From DASUPK01 sp963728875 (GTDB taxonomy: Bacteria; Actinomycetota; Thermoleophilia; Solirubrobacterales; 70-9), in the NCBI GenBank assembly GCA_963728875.1, contig CAVSLJ010000001.1:124001-188000 (forward strand): a DNA stretch of 64,000 bases, in the 5' to 3' direction. A program made the translations under genes and the position numbers. This document shows, piece after piece, positions 48,294-54,949 of this stretch. The notes below the pieces were generated by a model, which ran no database searches, was not told where the DNA came from, and saw only the letters and a list, made by a program, of their open reading frames with translations. The number at the start of each line of letters is the position of its first letter. The first letter of the stretch is position 1.

Positions 48294-49477
48294 CGTTTCT
48301 CCTTTCCGTTGGCTCGTTCCTCGTAAGTCCGTTCGATCTCCTTGCGAAGGCGCGCGAAGGCCCTGGGGCTCCCCACGACGAGCGCCCCGACGGGGCTCCC
48401 TTCCTGCGCGTAGACGACGGCGAAGTCCCGGTCGCCTGGCTTGCCTTCGACATGGGCGGCATCGGAGCCCTCCGCATGGCCGAAGTACTGGATGCGCAGC
48501 CCGTACTGGTCGCTCCAGAAGCTGGGCAGCGGCTGCGGATCCGGCTCCTCGCCGGTGATTGCGCGCGCGACCGCCATTCCATGGCGGGCCGCGGCGTCCC
48601 AATGCTCCGAGCGGCGGTGCTCGCCGTGGCGATGGTCGAAGGCCCTGGCCACGTCACCCGCGGCCCAGACGTCCGGGATCGAGGTGCGGCCCGCGTGGTC
48701 GGTGGCGACCCCGTCGGTCTCCAGCCCGCTTCCCTTCAGCCAGCGGGCATCGGGCGTGACCCCGATCCCGACGACTACGGCATCGCAGGCGAGACGATCG
48801 CCGCCGGAGAGCACGAGCTCCTCGACCGAGCCGTTTCCGCGCGCGCCCTCGAGCTTGGTCGAGAGCCGGACGTCGACGCCCTCCTCGTCGTGCATCCTCA
48901 TCAGCCAGAGGCCGACCTCCTCGCCGAGCACGCCCGTGAGAGGGGCGGGCAGCGCTTCGACGATCGTGACCTCGGTGCCCGCCTTGCGGGCGGTGGAGGC
49001 GACCTCCTGGCCGATGAAGCCCGCGCCGACGATCGCCAGGCGGGCACCGGCGCGGAGTTCCCCGCGCAGCCGGCGGGCATCGGCCAGCGTGCGGAGGTAG
49101 TGGACGTTCGAGTAGCCCTCGAGCGGCGGCAGCCTGCGCGCCGCCGCGCCCGTGGCGATGACGAGCTGGTCAAAGGCAATGTCACTGCCGTCGTCGAGCT
49201 CGAGGCGGTGATTCTTCGCATCGAGTCTCGTTGCCCGGCGGCCGAGCACCAACTCGACCTCGTTGTCCTCGTACCAGTCCGGGGCCCTGAAGGCGATCTC
49301 CTCGTCGGAGAGCTCTCCCTCGAGGTGGTCCTTCGAGAGCGGAGGCCGGTCGTACGGCCTCTCCGGCTCGCCGCAGATCACCTTGATCGGGTCCTCGTGG
49401 CCCCGCCGGCGGAGGGTCTCGACGCAGCGCTGCGCGGCGAGCCCTCCCCCGACGATCACGACTCCTCGGTTCTCCAT
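48290..49477 (-). CDS. NAD(P)H:ferredoxin reductase-like FAD oxidoreductase
   Basis: The 395-residue flavoprotein is of the rhodocoxin/putidaredoxin-reductase type: FAD loop VVIVGGGLAAQRCVETL at the N-terminus, IATGAAARRLPPL, NAD loop LAIVGAGFIGQEVASTARK, and the flavin end motif DVWAAGDVARAFD with SFWSDQYGLRIQYFG, typical of ferredoxin reductases. It would feed electrons from NAD(P)H to the [3Fe-4S] ferredoxin encoded next. ATG 49477 has AAGGAACTGAG upstream; an ATG at 49495 overlapping the previous stop is an alternative, adding six residues. Confidence 0.9.
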   Translation of the reverse strand: MENRGVVIVGGGLAAQRCVETLRRRGHEDPIKVICGEPERPYDRPPLSKDHLEGELSDEEIAFRAPDWYEDNEVELVLGRRATRLDAKNHRLELDDGSDIAFDQLVIATGAAARRLPPLEGYSNVHYLRTLADARRLRGELRAGARLAIVGAGFIGQEVASTARKAGTEVTIVEALPAPLTGVLGEEVGLWLMRMHDEEGVDVRLSTKLEGARGNGSVEELVLSGGDRLACDAVVVGIGVTPDARWLKGSGLETDGVATDHAGRTSIPDVWAAGDVARAFDHRHGEHRRSEHWDAAARHGMAVARAITGEEPDPQPLPSFWSDQYGLRIQYFGHAEGSDAAHVEGKPGDRDFAVVYAQEGSPVGALVVGSPRAFARLRKEIERTYEERANGKEKR

Positions 49478-49491
49478 CTCAGTTCCTTTCC

Positions 49492-50175
49492 TCATGCGGA
49501 CTCCTCCATGACGGCGCCTGTCAGGGCCGGGCGCGGCCGCGAAGCGGGCGGGTTGAGCTGCTCCCGACGTCGCTCGCGCCGTTTCTCGCGGCGCCGCTCC
49601 TCAGCGGCGCGCTTGCGCTCGCGTCCCTTGCGAATCCCGTGCGCGACACGCGCCACGAACATCGCGCCGATGGCGGGAGCCGTGATCGCGATCGGCCAGT
49701 AGAGCCACGGGCTCGACGCGTCCGTACCGGCGCCCAGCGTGTGGATGACGCCCAGGACGTAGACGACGATCGTCGCCCGATGGGCCTTGCGCCAGAAGGC
49801 GGGCCCGATCCGGCGGCGGACGTAGAAGCTCAGTCCGAGCAGCGCCGCCAGCCAGCCGCCGAGGATGCCGAGCCCCGTGAAGAGGGACTTGTAGGCCATC
49901 GTGAACGGCACGACGATCCCCGACAGGCCCGGGTTGAGCCACGGGTCGCCGAGCAGGGTCAGGCCGTGCACGGCGATCGCAACGAGGCCGGCGAGAGCGG
50001 TCTGCTCGTGGATGGCGATCAGCTTGCGGTTCGCGCCGGGCTTGCTGGCGAGCTTGCCCGCCATCGCCAGGCCGATCCCCACCGAGATCGTGACCAGCGC
50101 CAGCGCCACCACTCCGGAGGCGCGGCTGGCCAGCCACCAGCCGTGCTGGGCGAGTGTCTGACTCGTCGCGGTCAT
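49492..50175 (-). CDS. Ferric-reductase-like heme membrane protein
   Basis: The 227-residue protein has about six membrane helices with the histidine pairs of ferric reductase-like transmembrane domains: HEQTALAGLVAIAVHG in helices 2-3 and AFWRKAHRATIVVYVLGVIHT further on, suitable for two b hemes. It ends in a very basic cytoplasmic tail (RKRAAEERRREKRRERRREQ). The flavin/NADPH domains of NOX-type proteins are missing, so electrons must come from a separate protein, plausibly the ferredoxin system encoded downstream. ATG 50175; both ends overlap neighbours by four bases. Confidence 0.85.
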   Translation of the reverse strand: MTATSQTLAQHGWWLASRASGVVALALVTISVGIGLAMAGKLASKPGANRKLIAIHEQTALAGLVAIAVHGLTLLGDPWLNPGLSGIVVPFTMAYKSLFTGLGILGGWLAALLGLSFYVRRRIGPAFWRKAHRATIVVYVLGVIHTLGAGTDASSPWLYWPIAITAPAIGAMFVARVAHGIRKGRERKRAAEERRREKRRERRREQLNPPASRPRPALTGAVMEESA

Positions 50176-50408
50176 GAGGTCGAGCTCACCACCGGCGCGG
50201 GGGCCTGCTGACGGCTCGGGGCGGCCGAGACCGACTTGGTCGGTCCGCCGTCGTCGCCGAGCCCCTCGTTCTCTCCGAGCGAGATGCCGCTCAGCAGCGA
50301 GCCGGCTCCGCCGGGCGTCGCCTGGAAGAGCAGCAGCTGGAAGACGACCGCGAACAGCGCGATCGCGCCGAGCACCGTCGGCCACGCGGAAGGCCGGCGC
50401 CTAGTCAT
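50172..50408 (-). CDS. Small single-helix membrane protein with Ser-rich tail (paralogue A)
   Basis: The 78-residue protein has RRRPSAWPTVLGAIALFAVV followed by FQLLLFQ as one membrane helix, then a Gly-rich, acidic part and a tail ending APVVSSTS. The helix pattern and the end match the protein at 47794-48090. Both lie next to redox components, one on each side of the reductase genes. It overlaps the upstream small gene by eight bases and the heme protein gene by four. Confidence 0.72.
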   Translation of the reverse strand: MTRRRPSAWPTVLGAIALFAVVFQLLLFQATPGGAGSLLSGISLGENEGLGDDGGPTKSVSAAPSRQQAPAPVVSSTS

Positions 50409-50649
50409 CGCGCCGGCCTCCCACCGAGGTGGCGCCCGGGAAGGGCTGGGTGTTGACCGCGGGGGTCGCGACGGCTCCGCTCGTGCCGGTCGAGACCGGG
50501 CGCGTGGTCGAGCCGCCGTGGTTGGTGGAGACGATCGCGGCGGGCGTCGCGTGCTGCGCCGCCGGGTTGTTCGCCCAGGCGACGCCGCCGAGGCCACCGA
50601 GGGCCAGGACGACGGCGCCCGCCGCGATTCTCTTTCTGATTGCGCTCAT
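50401..50649 (-). CDS. Small exported or membrane protein, Ser/Thr-rich
   Basis: Eighty-two residues: an N-terminal hydrophobic segment (AAGAVVLALGGLGGVAWA) that could be a signal peptide or anchor, then a polar tail with STNHGGSTTRPVSTGTSGA and a final FPGATS region. The GAT within the latter is reminiscent of, but not identical to, the flavinylation motif of FMN_bind domains (usually S/T-G-A-T). GGAG precedes the ATG. It belongs to the electron-transfer cluster; function unknown. Confidence 0.65.
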   Translation of the reverse strand: MSAIRKRIAAGAVVLALGGLGGVAWANNPAAQHATPAAIVSTNHGGSTTRPVSTGTSGAVATPAVNTQPFPGATSVGGRRDD

Positions 50650-50744
50650 CTGGTGTCTCCTTCGGACTTCTCTGAGTTGCCGATCCAGTGTGCGCCTCGG
50701 CCATCAAGTGGCCCGAGAAGGCCGGGTAAAGAGAGGGGAAGGGC

Positions 50745-51146
50745 TCAGTCGCCGCCCTCGCCGCCGCCCTCGTGCTCGCCGCCGCCTTCGCTCTCGCCGC
50801 CGCCGCCGGAGCCGCTGCTGCCGGTATGGACGGCACCGCCGCCTCCACCGGATCCACTGCTGCCGGTCGAGACGGGCGGGCTCGAGGACGACGATCCGCT
50901 CGATCCACTTGAAACGGGGGCGCTGGTCAAGCTGCGTGCAGCCGTCAAACCGGGGCTGCTGCCGGCCGAACGCTTGTGCTTCGGCTTCTTGTGCACCGTG
51001 CGCCTGATCACCTGGGTGGTCGGCACCGCCGGCGTGGCCGCCGCCGGATCGCCTGCGCGACGGTTGGCGCTCATCGCGTAGCCGCCGAGGCCGCCGAGGC
51101 CGAGGACGACCGCCAACACAGCGATCTTGGTTCTCCAGTCGGTCAT
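50745..51146 (-). CDS. Small membrane protein with long Gly/Ser tail
   Basis: The 133-residue product has a short N-terminus, a membrane helix (IAVLAVVLGLGGLGGYAM), a basic part (HKKPKHKRSAGS) and a low-complexity tail with repeated SAPVSSGSSGS, PPVSTGSSGSGGGG and VHTGSSGSGGGG blocks, ending in acidic Gly/Glu. The ATG at 51146 has AAGGAG seven bases upstream. It is the first minus-strand gene opposite the two-component system, hence a candidate target of that regulator. No family is recognised. Confidence 0.65.
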   Translation of the reverse strand: MTDWRTKIAVLAVVLGLGGLGGYAMSANRRAGDPAAATPAVPTTQVIRRTVHKKPKHKRSAGSSPGLTAARSLTSAPVSSGSSGSSSSSPPVSTGSSGSGGGGGAVHTGSSGSGGGGESEGGGEHEGGGEGGD

Positions 51147-51285
51147 CAGTCGCTCCTTCATCTGAGTGGTTGAGAGGGCGAGTGTCGGCGGGCGAGGCTT
51201 AGGGCCGTGAGAAGTCCCGGTAAAGCGTCGGGAAAGGATCGACGGCGCCGCCCGGAGATTGGGATTGCGGCGTTACATTGGCTCG

Positions 51286-51999
51286 ATGGCCGAGCCGCTG
51301 CCCCCCAGGAAGATCCTCTTCGTGGAGGATGAGGCGGCGATCTTCGAGCCCTTCTCGAAGGCGCTGCGGCGGAACGGCTTCGAGCCCGTCATCGCCCAGA
51401 CGGCGTCCCAGGCGCTGAAGCTCGCGGAGCAGTTCGATCCCGACCTGGTCCTGCTCGACCTCAATCTCCCCGACGGGGACGGGTCGGACGTCTGCCGGAC
51501 GCTGCGGAAGAGCTCGGAGGTCCCGATCGTGATGCTGACCGCGCGCGGAACGGAGATGGACCGCGTGCTCGGCCTGGAGCTCGGGGCCGACGACTATGTG
51601 GTCAAGCCCTTCAGCTCGCGTGAGCTGATCTCCCGGATACGGGCGGTGCTGCGCCGCGCCAGAGGCACCTCCTCGGCCCCCGAGGGACCGGCGGAGGTCG
51701 GGGCGCTCCGGCTCGATCCCGGGACGAGGTCAGTGGAGCTCGCCGGGAAGCCCGTGGACGTGACGCGGAAGGAGTTCGACCTGCTCGCGGAGCTGATGGC
51801 GCACCCCGGCCAGGTCGTGACCCGGGAGGACCTGATGTCACGGGTCTGGGACGTCAACTGGTTCGGCTCCACGAAGACGCTTGACGTCCACGTTCGGACG
51901 CTGCGCCAGAAGCTCGGTGACGACAGCTCGAATCCGCGCTTCATCGAGACCGTGCGGGGCGTCGGCTTCCGCCTGGTCGAACCGGAGACCGTTTCATAA
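51286..51999 (+). CDS. OmpR/PhoB-family response regulator
   Basis: The 237-residue regulator has a receiver (ILFVEDEAAIFEPFS, phosphoacceptor Asp in LVLLDLNLPDGDG, TARG, and Lys in DDYVVKPFSSREL) and a winged-helix output (LTRKEFDLLAE-like part, TREDLMSRVWDVNWFGSTKTL, ETVRGVGFRL). The gene may be leaderless: TACATT at 51274-51279 lies seven bases before the ATG and there is no Shine-Dalgarno. It is coupled with the following sensor kinase and diverges from the electron-transfer cluster. Confidence 0.92.
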   Translation: MAEPLPPRKILFVEDEAAIFEPFSKALRRNGFEPVIAQTASQALKLAEQFDPDLVLLDLNLPDGDGSDVCRTLRKSSEVPIVMLTARGTEMDRVLGLELGADDYVVKPFSSRELISRIRAVLRRARGTSSAPEGPAEVGALRLDPGTRSVELAGKPVDVTRKEFDLLAELMAHPGQVVTREDLMSRVWDVNWFGSTKTLDVHVRTLRQKLGDDSSNPRFIETVRGVGFRLVEPETVS

Positions 52000-53396
52000 G
52001 CCTCCGCACCCGCCTCACGATCGCAGTTGCGTACCTGCTTCTCCTGGCGCTGATCGCTTTCGGGGTGCCGCTCGCCGTCAGCCTCGGCGACCGCGTCGAC
52101 TCGGAGGTCAAGGCCCAGGCGCGAAACCAGGCGGACCTGGTGGCCGCCAGCGCTCCGGAGCTGCTCGACCCTGGCCAGGTCAGGACACTCCAGCGCCTCG
52201 TCGAGAGCTCCGCCGAGAGCCAGCGGGGGCGGGTGATCGTCGTCGGAGCGGACGGCAGCGCGGTCGCCGACAGCGCCGGGCCCAGTGAGCTCGGCTCGAG
52301 CTACGCGTCCCGGCCCGAGATCGCCGCGGCCCTGAGCGGCCGGACGGTCCAGGAGACCCGCAGCAGTCAGACCCTGGGCACCGAGCTCCTGGCCACCGCC
52401 GTGCCGATCCGGCATGGAACCCGGATCGTCGGCGCCGTCCGGGTCACGCAGAGCGTCGGCGCGGTTCACCGGGCCACCCGCAAGGCGATCCTCAGCCTGA
52501 CCGCCCTGGGCGCCCTCGTGCTCGCTCTCGGCGTCGTGGCCGGCGCCCTCATCGCTCGCGAGACATCCCGCCCGATCCGGCGCCTCGAGGACGCTGCGCG
52601 GCGCGTCGAGGAGGGGGATCTGACCACGACCGCCCTGATCGAGGGCAGCAGCGAGCAGCGCTCGCTCGCCCGCTCCTTCAACCGGATGACCGCGCGAGTC
52701 TCACGGATGCTGCGCGGCCAGCAGGAGTTCGTCGCCGACGCCTCTCATCAGCTGCGCACGCCCCTCACGGGAATCCGGCTCCAGCTCGAGGAGCTGCGGG
52801 ATATCTTTCCAGCCGGCGACGAGCGCACCGCCGGAGTGGACGCCGGCATCCGGGAGGTGGACCGGTTGTCCGGCATCGTCGACGAGCTGCTCATCCTGAG
52901 CCGCGCGGGGGAGCGCGAGAGCCCGGTCGAGGAGTTCGACGTGGTCACGGCCACGGAGCGCATCGCCGACCGCTGGAGGAAGACCGCCGGCGATTCGGGC
53001 ATCGGCCTGACTCTGACGCGCTCGGGCGAGCCCAGCAAGTGCGTGTGCGCGCGTGCCGACTTCGAGCGCGCCCTGGACGTGCTCGTCGAGAACGCGATCC
53101 AGTACTCACCCCCGGGCTCGGAGATCGAGATCGTCGCGGGACCCGCCCAGATCGAGGTCCGCGATCGAGGCCCTGGGCTCGAGCCCGGCGAGGAGGAGGC
53201 CGTCTTCGAGCGCTTCCATCGCGGCAGCGCCGGGGGGGGCACGAACGGCACCGGCCTCGGCCTATCGATCGCCCGTGAGCTGGCCGGCGAGTGGGGCGGA
53301 TCGGTGACGCTCCAGAACCGTGCGGGCGGCGGCGTGCGGGCCGTACTCGGACTGCCGAGAGCGCCGGTCGCGACATCCGCGGAGGAGTCCCGGTGA
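51996..53396 (+). CDS. Membrane sensor histidine kinase, start codon apparently ATA
   Basis: The kinase has membrane helix 1 (LTIAVAYLLLLALIAFG), an extracytoplasmic sensor, helix 2 (ALGALVLALGVVAGALIA), HAMP, phosphoacceptor His in FVADASHQLRTPLTG, and ATPase motifs ALDVLVENAIQYSP, VRDRGPGLEPGE and GTGLGLSIAREL. The only canonical start in frame, GTG 52065, would cut off helix 1. Upstream the frame is open from 51921 without ATG, GTG or TTG, and reads ATA-AGC-CTC-CGC at 51996, where ATAA overlaps the regulator's stop just as ATGA would. I therefore place the start at ATA 51996 (466 residues). A G-to-A change or a base-call error are both possible. Confidence 0.8.
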   Translation: MSLRTRLTIAVAYLLLLALIAFGVPLAVSLGDRVDSEVKAQARNQADLVAASAPELLDPGQVRTLQRLVESSAESQRGRVIVVGADGSAVADSAGPSELGSSYASRPEIAAALSGRTVQETRSSQTLGTELLATAVPIRHGTRIVGAVRVTQSVGAVHRATRKAILSLTALGALVLALGVVAGALIARETSRPIRRLEDAARRVEEGDLTTTALIEGSSEQRSLARSFNRMTARVSRMLRGQQEFVADASHQLRTPLTGIRLQLEELRDIFPAGDERTAGVDAGIREVDRLSGIVDELLILSRAGERESPVEEFDVVTATERIADRWRKTAGDSGIGLTLTRSGEPSKCVCARADFERALDVLVENAIQYSPPGSEIEIVAGPAQIEVRDRGPGLEPGEEEAVFERFHRGSAGGGTNGTGLGLSIARELAGEWGGSVTLQNRAGGGVRAVLGLPRAPVATSAEESR

Positions 53397-53662
53397 GCGC
53401 CTCGTCGCTGCGCTGGCCCCTCCTGGCCGTGCTCGGGCTGCTGGTGGCGGTCGCGATCGCCTTTCTCGCGACCCGTGCCGTGAGCACCGACATCGGGATC
53501 TCTTCGGAGTCCCCGACCGCGGGCCGCGAGCTCTCCCCCGCTTCCCCCAAGTCGAGCCCCCCGAGGACCACCACGACGACGAGGACCACACCCCCGTTGA
53601 CGACGACCGTGACGGTCCCGGAGCCGCCCAGGGGCGGCGACGGTGAGTCAGGCGACGACTAG
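53393..53662 (+). CDS. Small single-helix membrane protein with Thr/Pro-rich tail
   Basis: An 89-residue protein with one N-terminal membrane helix (LLAVLGLLVAVAIAFLAT) and an outer tail of Pro, Thr and Ser (RTTTTTRTTPPLTTTVTV), ending acidic. The same plan, one helix plus low-complexity tail, is shared with four small proteins of the divergent redox cluster. GTG 53393 overlaps the kinase stop (GTGA), so it is the third gene of the two-component operon. Role unknown. Confidence 0.68.
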   Translation: MSASSLRWPLLAVLGLLVAVAIAFLATRAVSTDIGISSESPTAGRELSPASPKSSPPRTTTTTRTTPPLTTTVTVPEPPRGGDGESGDD

Positions 53663-53918
53663 CCCGCCTCGCGGCAGATCAAGACGGGGATCTTCGCGTG
53701 ATGCGCGACTGCCGTCGCGACGCTTCCCATGGCCACGTACCCGAGGCCGCTGCGCCCACCTCGATCGGCTCCCAGACCGCGAGCACGATGGCCTTCCTGT
53801 CGGTCCTCAGCTGATTGCCGGCCTCCGCGATGAGCTCCCGGGCCTGCTCGGAGCCGTCATAGGCGATCGACACCGGGCCGTCGGCCGGCATGTCGGAAAC
53901 TTGCTCCTTCGAGATCAT
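53659..53918 (-). pseudogene. Universal stress protein remnant with internal deletion and frameshift
   Basis: The 5' part reads as a UspA start (PVSIAYDGSEQARELIAEAG, then AIVLAVWEPIEVGAA). Directly after, the other frame gives GLGYVAMGSVATAVAHHAKI and PVLICREAG-stop, a perfect UspA C-terminus. The middle of the domain (about 50 residues) is gone and the two parts are out of frame at about 53740-53750. The remnant ends on the stop of the convergent small gene. An intact relative is the tandem protein at 9075-9956. Confidence 0.78.
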
Positions 53919-53969
53919 CCCGAGCGGCTTGGCGCGGGTCAGCCAGCTTCCGGCCGGTACCAACCACAG

Positions 53970-54875
53970 TCACCGCCGGTGCATGAGGACCAGCTTCGCC
54001 TTGCGCAGTTCGGTGTCGGCGGATCCGCCGGTGGGCACATAGGTCACCCAGACCTTCACGTTGGCCTTGCCCTTTTGCCTGAGGCGCCCTCTCAGCCTGC
54101 GGGCCTTCTTCCCCTTCTTGGCGGGCTTGATCGGAAGCGTCAACGGGCCGGCGGAACCGAGGGTGCGCTGTAGTCCCATGACGCCTGGGCCGGCCAGGCT
54201 CACCGATCCGGGATTGGGGAGGGTCAGGGTGAGGAGAGCAATCCCTTTCTTCTTCTTCAGCTTCAGTGGCGCGACCACGAACTTGTTGGCCGGTTCGACC
54301 ACGGCGTTGACGAGGAGCTCGCAGGCGCTGTTCGCATCGGCGGCCTGGTACGGCCCGCCGTCCACCAGGGGCGGGTGGTAGAAGGTGAAGCCGCCCGAGG
54401 AGGCCGATGCGCAGGAGGTCGAGTAGGCGGCCAGTGCGTAGGTGTCAACTCCGACGAAATCCCCGGCCTTGATGGGAAGATTGGCGGGAATCTCGTAGGT
54501 GCCCGGGGTGGCGAGGCTCACCGCCGGACCGGTGCCGGCCCCACGCTCTTTGCCGGGGAAGGTCCCGTCGGTCTCGGCCAGACGGAAGGCGACCACCTCT
54601 TCGGCGGCCCCCGTCCTGATGCCGAACCTGAACACGGTCCCGCTCACCGGGGACTTACGCGGGAACGGGTTGCCCGCGTGGACGGCTGTGAGCAGCATGG
54701 TGCACGGAGGCGCCGAGAGCGGCGTGCAGTCGAGAGGGGTCGTCTGAGGCGTCTGGCTGAGGTCGCTTCCGACGGTGACCGAGGCATCGGCGCAGAGTGG
54801 CAGGAAGGCCGCGAGCAACAGCGAAGCGAGCAAAGCAGAACACGAAACCCGCCTGCACAGACGCGGAGCTCCCAC
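53970..54875 (-). CDS. Secreted protein of unknown function
   Basis: A 301-residue exported protein with signal peptide SCSALLASLLLAAFLPLCADA (cut after ADA). The mature part is beta-rich, with SGTVFRFGIRTGAAEEVVAFRL and GTYEIPANLPIKAGDFVGVD, several cysteines that may pair (CTPLSAPPC), and a C-terminal lysine-rich sandwich (KLKKKKGIALLTLTLPN, RGRLRQKGKANVKV). This arrangement is common among Solirubrobacterales surface proteins, in my recollection, without known role. Start is GTG 54875. Confidence 0.75.
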   Translation of the reverse strand: MGAPRLCRRVSCSALLASLLLAAFLPLCADASVTVGSDLSQTPQTTPLDCTPLSAPPCTMLLTAVHAGNPFPRKSPVSGTVFRFGIRTGAAEEVVAFRLAETDGTFPGKERGAGTGPAVSLATPGTYEIPANLPIKAGDFVGVDTYALAAYSTSCASASSGGFTFYHPPLVDGGPYQAADANSACELLVNAVVEPANKFVVAPLKLKKKKGIALLTLTLPNPGSVSLAGPGVMGLQRTLGSAGPLTLPIKPAKKGKKARRLRGRLRQKGKANVKVWVTYVPTGGSADTELRKAKLVLMHRR

Positions 54876-54949
54876 GCGTTCGACGGTAACACAGGTCCGG
54901 CGTACCGGATCGCGGGTGAGCCGCCCGATGTTACCCAGCTGACAGCCGC

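Noticed and set aside
50401..50460. FPGATS as a true flavinylation motif
   Set aside because: Known ApbE targets have Ser or Thr before Gly-Ala-Thr within an FMN_bind domain; here Pro replaces it and the domain is absent. Kept only as a hypothesis in the findings.
53659..53918. Programmed frameshift in a functional universal stress protein
   Set aside because: Besides the frame change about 50 central residues are missing, so a functional domain could not be restored by frameshifting.
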